From Planctomycetota bacterium (GTDB lineage: Bacteria; Planctomycetota; UBA8742; UBA2392), in NCBI GenBank assembly GCA_020848275.1, contig JADLAK010000101.1, positions 1-64,000 of the forward strand: 64,000 nucleotides of DNA. The letters run 5' to 3'. Every line of letters starts with the position of its first letter. Position 1 is the stretch's first letter. Positions 41,218 through 50,712 of the stretch are shown piece after piece. A program made the position numbers and the translations under genes. The notes under the pieces are model-generated. The model had not been told where the DNA came from. It ran no database searches and was given only the letters and a program-made list of their open reading frames with translations.

Positions 41218-41802
41218 TCAGGCTGATGCCATCTTCAGAAGCAGCGCCAGCAAACGTTCCATGGGAAGCCCCATGATGTTGGTGTAGCTGCCGCGCCAGG
41301 CTTTGACGAAACTCTGGCCGCTCTCGATGCAGAGGGCGCCGCATTTGCCCATTGGTTCGCCGCTGGCCACGTAGGCCGCGATTTGCTCGCGCGTTGCGGG
41401 TCTCATCTCAACCAGGCTCGTTTCCGAAAACGTCACCTGCGCCATGTCGCGGCAATCGACCACGCACACGCCCGTGATCACGCGTTGCAGGCCGGTGCCG
41501 CATGCACGTTCGATCATGCGTTGCGCATCGGCGGCGTCCGTTGGCTTACCGATGATTTCATTGCCCAGTGCGCAGGTCGTATCCGCGCCGATCACCAGCG
41601 CGTCCTTGGGCGCGCGGCCCGCAACGGCGAGCGCCTTGCGCGTGGCGAGCTCCTTCACGTACTTCTCGGGGTCCGTCAGCGGGTGCAGGTCTTCGTCGAT
41701 GTTGCTGACGTCGACCGTGAAGCTGATGCCCGCGTCCTCAAGCAGCTTGCGCCGATACGGCGAGCCGGAGGCGAGGATGATTGGACGGGAAACTAAAGGC
41801 AT
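41218..41802 (-). CDS. maf: Maf-like nucleotide pyrophosphatase
   Basis: A 194-residue protein starting at the ATG at 41802. It has the Maf signature ILASGSPYRRKLLEDAGI at the N-terminus, followed by ADTTCAL with the conserved Asp and IIGKPTDAADAQRMI. It ends with the SYTNIMGLPMERLLALL motif. Maf proteins hydrolyse non-canonical or canonical nucleoside triphosphates and have been linked to septum formation. Length is normal. The upstream ORF extension is not needed. Confidence 0.92.
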   Translation of the reverse strand: MPLVSRPIILASGSPYRRKLLEDAGISFTVDVSNIDEDLHPLTDPEKYVKELATRKALAVAGRAPKDALVIGADTTCALGNEIIGKPTDAADAQRMIERACGTGLQRVITGVCVVDCRDMAQVTFSETSLVEMRPATREQIAAYVASGEPMGKCGALCIESGQSFVKAWRGSYTNIMGLPMERLLALLLKMASA

Positions 41803-41860
41803 AGGCACTGTTTCGCAAAACGTACACACTGCCCAACTTCGCCAAGACTTCGTCGTGGAA

Positions 41861-41875
41861 CCCGCGTGTCCCTAC
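41861..41875 (+). repeat. Partial copy of the CCGCGTGTCCCTAC dispersed repeat
   Basis: The sequence cccgcgtgtccctac matches the right half of the elements at 8060-8085 and 15983-16008. It ends within the stop region of the cysteine-cluster gene. Confidence 0.5.
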
Positions 41876-42336
41876 TCACGGTGCATCGAAAATCTCTTGG
41901 CGTCGATCACTAGTTGCTTGGCCACTTCCTCGCCGGGCACCCGTGGCTCTTCCTTATCTATACCGGGGCATTGCAGCGCCTCCAGCGCCCAGCTTTCCGG
42001 CGTACGCACGACCTCGGGCCAGAACGGGTAGGTGCGGCACTGCGTCGGGCGCGCGTCGTAGACGCCGCAACCTTTGTCCTTGATGTAGAAGATGCAGTCC
42101 TGGTTTGACTTCTCGATCAGGCTGTACCGGTTGCCGACCTGGCGCACATATTTGGTCGTAAACTGGCATATCTCGAGCCCAAGCTGAGTCGCAATCGCGC
42201 GCATTTCAGTTTCGCTGACCCAGACATAGCCGCTGCCCTTTTTGCCCGAGCAGCAATCGCCGCACTCCGGCCCCTTGCAACGGAAATGTACGCCGTCGGA
42301 GTGCCACGGTTTTGAATCAGGCCCTGCGTCAGTCAT
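41872..42336 (-). CDS. YkgJ family cysteine cluster protein
   Basis: About 154 residues from the ATG at 42336 (an ATG at 42348 is also possible). The protein has the CxxxxC/CC-type cluster CKGPECGDCC near the start and more cysteines in CIFYIKDKGCGVYDARPTQCRTYPFWP, the pattern of the UPF0153/YkgJ family thought to bind an iron-sulfur cluster or zinc. No membrane segment. The biochemical role is unknown. The upstream extension runs into a gattgtggat-type repeat and is rejected. Confidence 0.85.
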   Translation of the reverse strand: MTDAGPDSKPWHSDGVHFRCKGPECGDCCSGKKGSGYVWVSETEMRAIATQLGLEICQFTTKYVRQVGNRYSLIEKSNQDCIFYIKDKGCGVYDARPTQCRTYPFWPEVVRTPESWALEALQCPGIDKEEPRVPGEEVAKQLVIDAKRFSMHRE

Positions 42337-42352
42337 GGCCGTTAGCATACAC

Positions 42353-42425
42353 CGATTGTGGATTGTGGAATGTGGATTTCGGATTGGCCCGATGTTCAAT
42401 CCACAACCTCCGAGTCCACAATGCG
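42353..42425 (+). repeat. Degenerate gattgtggat / ccacaa repeat stretch
   Basis: A low-complexity stretch with repeated attgtggatt units, followed by the reverse-complementary caatccacaa and gtccacaatg. It separates the divergent cysteine-cluster and sigma-factor genes. It is similar in style to the 25057-25089 repeat. Confidence 0.4.
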
Positions 42426-42480
42426 AAACAGCACGATTTCACGTCAGATCCCAGTCATGTCGGGAACTTAAGGACCGTTG

Positions 42481-43020
42481 ATGCCGGATTCGGTCGATGA
42501 CGCAAGCCTGATCAGCCGCGCACGGGGCGGCGAAAGCGAGGCGTTCAAGCTGCTGGTCGAGCGGTATTTTCGCGCGGCCTACAGCAGCGCCTATGCGGTG
42601 TTGGGCAATTCGTCAGACGCCGAGGAGATGGCGCAGGAAACGTTCGTGCAGGTTTACGCCAAGCTTGAATTGCTTCGCGAACCCGGGGCGCTCGCAAGTT
42701 GGGTTTGGAGGATAGCCCGGGACTGCGCCCTAAAACACCTGCGCAAGCACAAGCGCATGGTCCGCGTCGCGGAAGTGCCCGAGCCTGGGGGCCGGGCCGA
42801 CGGCGCCGACGCCGCGATGCTCGCAGGCGAAGAAAACGAAGCACTGCGCGACGCGTTGGAAAAGTTGCCCGAGGAAATGCGCGGCGCGTTGCTGATGAAG
42901 TTCTGGGAAGAGCTGGATTACGACCAGATGGCGGCGCGCACGGGTTTAAGCAGCGCCGCGCTGTACCAGCGGGTGTGCCGGGGACTGAAGCAGTTGCGGG
43001 AAATCATGGAGTCCAAATGA
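42481..43020 (+). CDS. ECF-type RNA polymerase sigma factor
   Basis: A 179-residue sigma factor. Region 2 is seen in LVERYFRAAYSSAYAVLGNSSDAEEMAQETFVQVYAKL, and region 4 in LPEEMRGALLMKFWEELDYDQMAARTGLSSAALYQRVCRGLKQLREI. AGGA lies 8 bases before the ATG at 42481. Its stop codon overlaps the ATG of the next gene in an ATGA junction, so the two are translationally coupled. The partner is a membrane PDZ protein that probably acts as anti-sigma factor. Confidence 0.92.
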   Translation: MPDSVDDASLISRARGGESEAFKLLVERYFRAAYSSAYAVLGNSSDAEEMAQETFVQVYAKLELLREPGALASWVWRIARDCALKHLRKHKRMVRVAEVPEPGGRADGADAAMLAGEENEALRDALEKLPEEMRGALLMKFWEELDYDQMAARTGLSSAALYQRVCRGLKQLREIMESK

Positions 43021-43892
43021 GCGACGGCTACGACCGCACACCCGAAGGCGAACAAGTTATCGCATTGCTCCGGCGACTGGCCCCCCCGTCGCCCGATTCA
43101 ACCGCAGGCGCCCGCGCCGTGATGTCGCGGCTTCGCTCCAGCCGCGATGTCCCCAACGCGGCCGGGCGCCTGCATTTCCTTAAGATCGCGGGTCCGGTCG
43201 CCGCAGTCCTGGCGGCAAGCATCGTGATCGCGCTGTTCATTATGACGCCACGGCACGACCCCATCGATACGTTCCCGTATGTCGGAAATCGCACCCCGGC
43301 CTCGCAACCCGCCGCCCCTATGCAATTTTTCACCGTGCGCGCGAGCGATGGCAACCGCGTCGTGCTCGACAGCGGCCTCACCACCGGCCTGCGCAACGGC
43401 GACCTGCTCACCGGCGCGGGCGGCGCGAGCGTCCGGGTGACGGCGGTCGGCATCTTCTTTGCCCACGGCATAATCGAGTCCGGCGCGCCCGTCGCCGGCC
43501 AGCGCCTCGGCTGTGAAGCGACGCCGGCCATGTTCGCCGCAACGAAGGCGCTGGAAATCGGCGGTGATCCCGGCGCGCTGTTTGATTTCGGCGCGGTGCT
43601 GCGAAACTTGCCGCCGCAACAAGCCCGCGCACGCGGCCTGATGGGCGGCAAGGGTTTGATGGTGGTTGAGGTTGTCCCGGCGATTTCTCGAGAAATCGGC
43701 AATCCGAAGGCGGAGGTCACAACCGCCGGTCAACTTGGCCTTCAGCAAGATGATCTAATACTCAGCGTCAACGGCTTCACGGTCAGTGACCTTTCGGACC
43801 TTACCAAGGCTCTGGAAGCCACACGCCGAGGAGGTGCTCTTCGGATGTTGATTCTTCGCAACCAGAAAGAAGTGCAACTGGTCATTGATTAG
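43017..43892 (+). CDS. Single-pass membrane protein with C-terminal PDZ domain, probable anti-sigma partner
   Basis: A 291-residue protein starting inside the ATGA overlap with the sigma gene. Residues 1-54 are cytoplasmic and short; they lack a clear zinc-binding anti-sigma motif. One membrane segment spans about 55-76 (KIAGPVAAVLAASIVIALFIM). An extracytoplasmic region (about 100-170) follows, then a PDZ-like domain (about 195-290) with QLGLQQDDLILSVNGFTVSDLSDLTKAL. Genetic coupling and topology fit a regulator of the sigma factor whose PDZ domain senses or binds an extracytoplasmic peptide. That role is inferred. A terminator follows. Confidence 0.8.
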   Translation: MSDGYDRTPEGEQVIALLRRLAPPSPDSTAGARAVMSRLRSSRDVPNAAGRLHFLKIAGPVAAVLAASIVIALFIMTPRHDPIDTFPYVGNRTPASQPAAPMQFFTVRASDGNRVVLDSGLTTGLRNGDLLTGAGGASVRVTAVGIFFAHGIIESGAPVAGQRLGCEATPAMFAATKALEIGGDPGALFDFGAVLRNLPPQQARARGLMGGKGLMVVEVVPAISREIGNPKAEVTTAGQLGLQQDDLILSVNGFTVSDLSDLTKALEATRRGGALRMLILRNQKEVQLVID

Positions 43893-44007
43893 TGCTTTGG
43901 GCGCGAACCTTTAGACTTTCTCAACATCGCGACAATAAAACTTTAATCAACACCTTATCCACGCGCCGAAAAAGCGTAGCTGTATTTCGGGCACGCGAAT
44001 TGCATAA

Positions 44008-44038
44008 AAAGACCACCATCGTGGTCTCTTTGTGTTTT
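44008..44038 (+). terminator. Intrinsic terminator of the sigma/PDZ operon
   Basis: A 7-bp stem AGACCAC (44010-44016)/GTGGTCT (44021-44027) has loop CATC and is followed by ctttgtgtttt. It lies in the AT-richer 163-bp gap between the PDZ gene and the Ig-like lipoprotein gene, about 120 bases past the stop codon. Confidence 0.72.
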
Positions 44039-44055
44039 CCCTCGGAGCGCGTGCC

Positions 44056-44679
44056 ATGGTGCGTCATCTGGCGTACATAATCGCCACGTTTGCACTCGTT
44101 GTGGTTACCGGTTTGTGCCTTGCCTCGTGCGAAGACCCCGAAGTCGATGTGCGTGAAGGCTCAACGCCCAACGGCCAAGTCAGCGTTTACTACAGCGCGA
44201 AGTTCTACGCCGACGGCGGCACCACACCCATCAAGTGGTTCGTGGCGTCGGGCAACGTGCCGCCGGGCCTTTCGTTCACCCAGAGCCGACGCTTTTCCTT
44301 GCTCGACGGTATACCCACCGTAGCGGGCAAGTACAGGTTCGTGCTGGCAGTCGAGGATAAGGAAGACAAACGCGCTTCGCGCGCCTTTGAAATCATGGTC
44401 TACCCGCAACTTGTCATCGGCACCAACGTGTTGACAACGGGCCAGGTCGACCAGCCCTATTCGTTGACGCTGCAGGGCGCGGGCGGATCGCAACTCAACT
44501 ATGTGTGGACGATGATCAACGGAACGCTGCCCGCAGGCCTCGCGCTGTCGCCCGACGGCGTGCTCTCGGGAACGCCGCTGGTGGAGGGCGTGCACGCACC
44601 AACGTTCCTGTTGACGGATTCCGCCGGCAACCAGGTATCGCGGGACTTCACGCTGGTAATCGACGCGGCCGGTCCTTAA
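44056..44679 (+). CDS. Lipoprotein with two putative Ig (He_PIG-type) domains
   Basis: A 207-residue protein starting at 44056, with GGAG about 10 bases upstream. A lipoprotein signal peptide ends in the lipobox CLASC. Two Ig-like domains follow: GGTTPIKWFVASGNVPPGLSF ... GIPTVAGKYRFVLAVEDKE and GGSQLNYVWTMINGTLPAGLALSPDGVLSGTPLVEG. Both show the LPxGLxl...G.l.GTP signature of putative Ig (He_PIG) domains, common in extracellular proteins. It is probably surface- or periplasm-facing. Its stop codon overlaps that of the convergent uppS gene. Confidence 0.82.
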   Translation: MVRHLAYIIATFALVVVTGLCLASCEDPEVDVREGSTPNGQVSVYYSAKFYADGGTTPIKWFVASGNVPPGLSFTQSRRFSLLDGIPTVAGKYRFVLAVEDKEDKRASRAFEIMVYPQLVIGTNVLTTGQVDQPYSLTLQGAGGSQLNYVWTMINGTLPAGLALSPDGVLSGTPLVEGVHAPTFLLTDSAGNQVSRDFTLVIDAAGP

Positions 44680-45413
44680 CCCGCGCCGGCCTTGGACTGG
44701 ATGCGGTCGACCAGCCCGCCGTAGCGGCGCTCTCGGCGCTGGAAGTCGACAATGGCGCGGTGCAGGTGCTCGGCGCGGAACTCGGGCCAGAGCGTGTCGG
44801 TGACGTACAGCTCGGAATAACTGATCTGCCACAGCAGGAAGTTCGAGATGCGCATCTCGCCGCCCGTGCGGATCACCAGGTCGGGCTCGGGCATCTTGGG
44901 CTGGTAGAGGCGTGCGGCGATGGCGGCCTCGTCAATCTGGTCCGGCGTCAGCTTGCCTTCCTTCACTTCGGCGGCGAGCTTCCTGACCGCGTCGACAATC
45001 TCAAGGCGACCGCCGTAATTCAGCGCCAGGCACAGGTTCGTGCCGCGGTTGTTGGCGGTCAGGGTCTGCGTGAGTTCGAGCTCGCGACGCACCGCCTTGG
45101 GCAGGCCGTCGATGCGGCCGACGGACGTCAGGCGCACATCGTTGTTCATCAGGGTATCGCGTTCGCCGGTCAAAAAGCGTTTGAGCAACTGCATCAACAG
45201 CTCGATCTCCAGCCCGGGGCGCTTCCAGTTCTCGGCGGAGAACGCGTAGAGCGTGAGCTGTTCGATCTTCAGGCGCGCGCATTCTTCAGTCACGGCGCGC
45301 ACGGAATCAACGCCCGCCTCGTGGCCGCGGATACGCATCATGCCGCGCACCTGCGCCCAACGGCCGTTGCCGTCCATGATGATGCCGATGTGCCGAGGCA
45401 TTTGGGGAGACAT
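44676..45413 (-). CDS. uppS: Isoprenyl transferase (undecaprenyl diphosphate synthase)
   Basis: A 245-residue cis-prenyltransferase that makes the C55 lipid carrier for cell-wall and polysaccharide synthesis. Family motifs are HIGIIMDGNGRWA (catalytic Asp), RGHEAGVDSVRAV, LTLYAFSAENWKRP, LNYGGRLEIVDAV and PDLVIRTGGEMRISNFLLWQISYSELYV. Length is normal. The stop codon overlaps the stop of the convergent lipoprotein gene in the sequence TTAA. A 63-bp gap separates it from the upstream acetyltransferase gene. Confidence 0.96.
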   Translation of the reverse strand: MSPQMPRHIGIIMDGNGRWAQVRGMMRIRGHEAGVDSVRAVTEECARLKIEQLTLYAFSAENWKRPGLEIELLMQLLKRFLTGERDTLMNNDVRLTSVGRIDGLPKAVRRELELTQTLTANNRGTNLCLALNYGGRLEIVDAVRKLAAEVKEGKLTPDQIDEAAIAARLYQPKMPEPDLVIRTGGEMRISNFLLWQISYSELYVTDTLWPEFRAEHLHRAIVDFQRRERRYGGLVDRIQSKAGAG

Positions 45414-45476
45414 GGCTTACTCTCTGGCGCAAAGTATCCGTCGGAAATGGTAGTGAACCCGGCGGCATTGCGCAAC

Positions 45477-45953
45477 TCATATCGGCATGCGCAATTTGTA
45501 GGACGCGACGTTAAAACCTAACTTCGCGTACAGCGCCTGCGCCTCGCGGTTGTGACCCATCACCTGCAGTCCGATGTGCCGCAAGCCCCGCGACTTCGCC
45601 ATCGCCTGTGCGGCGGCCATCAATGCGCGCGCCGCACCCTGGCGACGGAACTTCGGCGCGACGGTAAGGTCGAAAACCCAGGCCTCGTCCTCGCGGGTGA
45701 AAAAGTCGGTCTGGCTGCTGAGCCAGCAGTGGCCAACGTACTCCGTGCCGAGTTCAGCTACCAGGATGGTGCCGCGCGCGGGATCAGCGGGCGCGTAGTG
45801 GTCCATCAGCCACTGGTGGTGGCGCCTGAAACCCTCTTCGTCGACCATTTCGCCGGGCGGAATGGAGTCCCGGAACGTCTGAAAATTGAGCGCGACGAAT
45901 TGCGGCCAATCGCGGCGGGCGTCGAAGTAGCGAATGTTGAACGCCGTGGGCAT
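45477..45953 (-). CDS. GNAT family N-acetyltransferase
   Basis: A 158-residue acetyltransferase beginning MPTAFNIRYFDARRDWP. The acetyl-CoA loop region is VFDLTVAPKFRRQGAARALMAAAQAMAKSRG (motif A with R-R-Q-G-A-A), followed by LQVMGHNREAQALYAKLGF. The substrate is not predictable. The ATG at 45953 is preferred over an upstream TTG. A bidirectional hairpin separates it from hppA. Confidence 0.87.
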   Translation of the reverse strand: MPTAFNIRYFDARRDWPQFVALNFQTFRDSIPPGEMVDEEGFRRHHQWLMDHYAPADPARGTILVAELGTEYVGHCWLSSQTDFFTREDEAWVFDLTVAPKFRRQGAARALMAAAQAMAKSRGLRHIGLQVMGHNREAQALYAKLGFNVASYKLRMPI

Positions 45954-45970
45954 GGGCGCCAAATTACACA

Positions 45971-45997
45971 GGGGCGACGTTGCCGTCGCCCCTTTTT
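45971..45997. terminator. Hairpin terminator downstream of hppA
   Basis: A perfect 9-bp stem GGGGCGACG (45971-45979)/CGTCGCCCC (45984-45992) has loop TTGC and a T5 run on the plus-strand side. For hppA (minus strand) the tail after the stem is only moderately U-rich (tgtgtaattt). It shares its loop and stem style with the hairpins at 1029-1050 and 59450-59473. Confidence 0.6.
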
Positions 45998-46015
45998 GCG
46001 TCGATCAATCGCGCG

Positions 46016-48940
<2,925 letters not shown>

Positions 48941-48964
48941 TTTCTTTCCTCGTTCGATGCCGGA

Positions 48965-49987
48965 TTATTCCAGCCAGCCCGGCAAGTCCGCAAAATTCGT
49001 TTGCTGCACGTCAATAAATTCGGCCACACTTTTATCGCCGCCCATGCGCCGGGCGTTCTCTACACCCGCGGCATAAGCCTTGCGCGCGCCGGCGCGATAT
49101 TCTTCGGCGTACTTGTCGCCGCCCGGCGGCAGGGTTTTCTGCGCGACGTAATAACTCAACATCAGCGCCTTGTCAGTCGACGAGCTGCGCACCCGCAAAT
49201 GGATCACCGGCTCCAGCACCATCAGCATGCAATGCCAGCGCGCCCAGTTGGCCAACGCCAGCGCGCGGCGCGCGTTTTCCGGCAGCGCGGTGAACTCGGG
49301 CACTTCGACGGACTCCGGTCTATCCTCGCCGGGCTTGTAGACCGGAACAAACGCCTTCAGTTCATCGAAGTCAATCGCGAACTCCGGGCGTAGCCCGACT
49401 TCCTCGACGAACTCGCGAAGTTTCGCGCGCTCTGCCACGGCCAAGCCGGCCTCCAGCTTGCAGATTGTCTCCACGATAACTGCCCAGGTGCGATCCTGGC
49501 CGCCGTAGGACTTTGCCTGCTCCCGCAGAATCTCGACGGGAAAACTCTGCGTGCGGCCAAGCAGGTAGTGCCATTCGTCCAGCCGCAGACTCGCCTCGTT
49601 AGGGATCAGGCGTTGGCCCGTGTGGAGCGTGTTAAGCCCGCGGATCACCCACTCCGCGCGGCGTTCAGGCTCGGGAAATTGCGCCGCGAGGTTGTAGCCC
49701 TCGTTCCAGGCCTGAAAGCCGTAAACCGCGGGATTACGCGGCTGCAGTTCGCGGATGACCTGGTGCATCGCGCGGGTTTCATGCAGGTCGCTGCGCGCAT
49801 AAGCGTCTTCGGCGCGAAGCCAAAGCGCCGCCGTCGCATAGCCGCGAGCCGCGCCCAGCAGGCGAATGCCGGCCTCGCGCGCCGCATCGCTTGCGGCGGC
49901 CTGTGCCCGCGCAACCGGCGCGGGAAGCAGGCTCGCGGCGAGCACGCAAAATGCGGCGAAGATGAAATAGGGAATTACGCGCGCCAT
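48965..49987 (-). CDS. Secreted hypothetical protein, 340 aa
   Basis: It has an N-terminal signal peptide (MARVIPYFIFAAFCVLAASLLPAPVARAQA) with a plausible AxA cleavage site. The mature part is helical and TPR-like in composition (ALWLRAEDAYARSDLHETRAMHQVIRELQPRNPAVYGFQAWNEGYNLAAQF), with no catalytic motif I recognise. It lies directly upstream of hppA on the same strand (24-bp gap), so the two may be co-transcribed; the functional link is unknown. The ATG at 49987 is chosen because it starts the signal peptide. The 184-bp gap between it and the tRNA-Ala gene shows no gene. Confidence 0.72.
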   Translation of the reverse strand: MARVIPYFIFAAFCVLAASLLPAPVARAQAAASDAAREAGIRLLGAARGYATAALWLRAEDAYARSDLHETRAMHQVIRELQPRNPAVYGFQAWNEGYNLAAQFPEPERRAEWVIRGLNTLHTGQRLIPNEASLRLDEWHYLLGRTQSFPVEILREQAKSYGGQDRTWAVIVETICKLEAGLAVAERAKLREFVEEVGLRPEFAIDFDELKAFVPVYKPGEDRPESVEVPEFTALPENARRALALANWARWHCMLMVLEPVIHLRVRSSSTDKALMLSYYVAQKTLPPGGDKYAEEYRAGARKAYAAGVENARRMGGDKSVAEFIDVQQTNFADLPGWLE

Positions 49988-50171
49988 GTTTTCTCGTTTG
50001 GGGCGGCAAGACTAGTCGTGGTGGAAAACGTGTCAAGCTGTGGCGGGCACGAAAGTTACACCAACGGATTGCACTTGAACGGGCTCTTTGTACGCTTCCA
50101 ACTCGCGAAATATTTGTAGAACCGCGAACTGAAGGAAGCAGGCGCAAGGCACTTCCTCTCGACAACAATCA

Positions 50172-50247
50172 GGGCCGATAGCTCAGTTGGTAGAGCGATG
50201 CGTTCGCAATGCATAGGTCAGGGGTTCGACTCCCCTTCGGTCCACCA
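50172..50247 (+). tRNA. tRNA-Ala (anticodon CGC)
   Basis: A full cloverleaf of 76 bases including an encoded CCA. The acceptor stem GGGCCGA/TCGGTCC carries the G3:U70 alanine identity pair; the D arm is GCTC/GAGC; the anticodon stem ATGCG/TGCAT holds loop TTCGCAA with anticodon CGC (50205-50207); the T arm is AGGGG/CCCCT with TTCGACT. A strong palindromic terminator follows at 50254-50290. Confidence 0.97.
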
Positions 50248-50253
50248 GACTTC

Positions 50254-50290
50254 GCAAAACCGGGGGCAGCGACGCTGCCCCCGGTTTTGC
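50254..50290. terminator. Long palindromic terminator after tRNA-Ala
   Basis: A perfect 17-bp inverted repeat: a GCAAAACCGGGGGCAGC arm (50254-50270), loop GAC and the complementary arm (50274-50290) ending ggttttgc. It can terminate in both directions. Confidence 0.85.
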
Positions 50291-50360
50291 TTCGTCTGGC
50301 AAGCCACACTTCTATCATTACGTATGCCAAGCGTAGAATGCACGGCACGTACCGGTGCAC

Positions 50361-50437
50361 CGAAGTCTGGTGCCCGCCGAAGCAAGTCCGCGACTCGTCC
50401 GACGTAGCCCAAAGGGCGAAGTCGGAAGCGGGCTTGC
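50361..50437 (+). other. Structured leader of the GIY-YIG gene, including an inverted copy of the tRNA 3' end
   Basis: Nested stems lie just upstream of the GIY-YIG ribosome-binding site: GCAAGTCCGC (50382-50391)/GCGGGCTTGC (50428-50437), CCGAC (50399-50403)/GTCGG (50421-50425) and GCCC/GGGC (50407-50417). In addition CGAAGTCTGGTG (50361-50372) is an exact inverted copy of bases 50243-50254, which span the last bases of the tRNA and its 3' flank. The whole looks like a cruciform or mobile-unit end. Confidence 0.6.
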
Positions 50438-50451
50438 GAAGGAGGGCCTCA

Positions 50452-50694
50452 ATGCTCTATGTCTACGTATTGCGCAGTCAGAAGTTTCCCGACCAAATTT
50501 ACACGGGCGGTTCTGCCGACTATCGCCAGCGGATCGCCGATCACAATTTGGGACACGCTAAACACACGTCAAAGTTTGCACCGTGGGATGTTGTTTGTGT
50601 GATCAAATTCGAAGACGACAAGCGTGGATGGCAGTTTGAGAAGTACTTGAAGTCCGGTTCAGGACGAGCCTTCGTGAAAAGACATTTCCTTTAG
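50452..50694 (+). CDS. Solo GIY-YIG domain protein (UPF0213-like)
   Basis: An 80-residue protein consisting of a single GIY-YIG nuclease-like domain: YVYVLRSQKFPDQIYTGGSADYRQRIADHN, then FEDDKRGWQFEKYLKSGSGRAF. The family motif is YVY ... IYTG, and the basic Arg (YRQRI) and Glu (FEKYLKS) are present. The ATG at 50452 has an excellent GGAGG 6 bases upstream. The longer in-frame ORF starting at 50209 overlaps the tRNA and is rejected. Such solo GIY-YIG genes are common and often lie near tRNAs; their activity is not established. Confidence 0.88.
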   Translation: MLYVYVLRSQKFPDQIYTGGSADYRQRIADHNLGHAKHTSKFAPWDVVCVIKFEDDKRGWQFEKYLKSGSGRAFVKRHFL

Positions 50695-50712
50695 CGGCCC
50701 TCAAACCACAAG

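Noticed and set aside
50209..50451. N-terminal extension of the GIY-YIG frame back into the tRNA-Ala gene
   Set aside because: It would translate the tRNA 3' end, its terminator and the leader hairpin; the ATG at 50452 with GGAGG gives the exact domain start.
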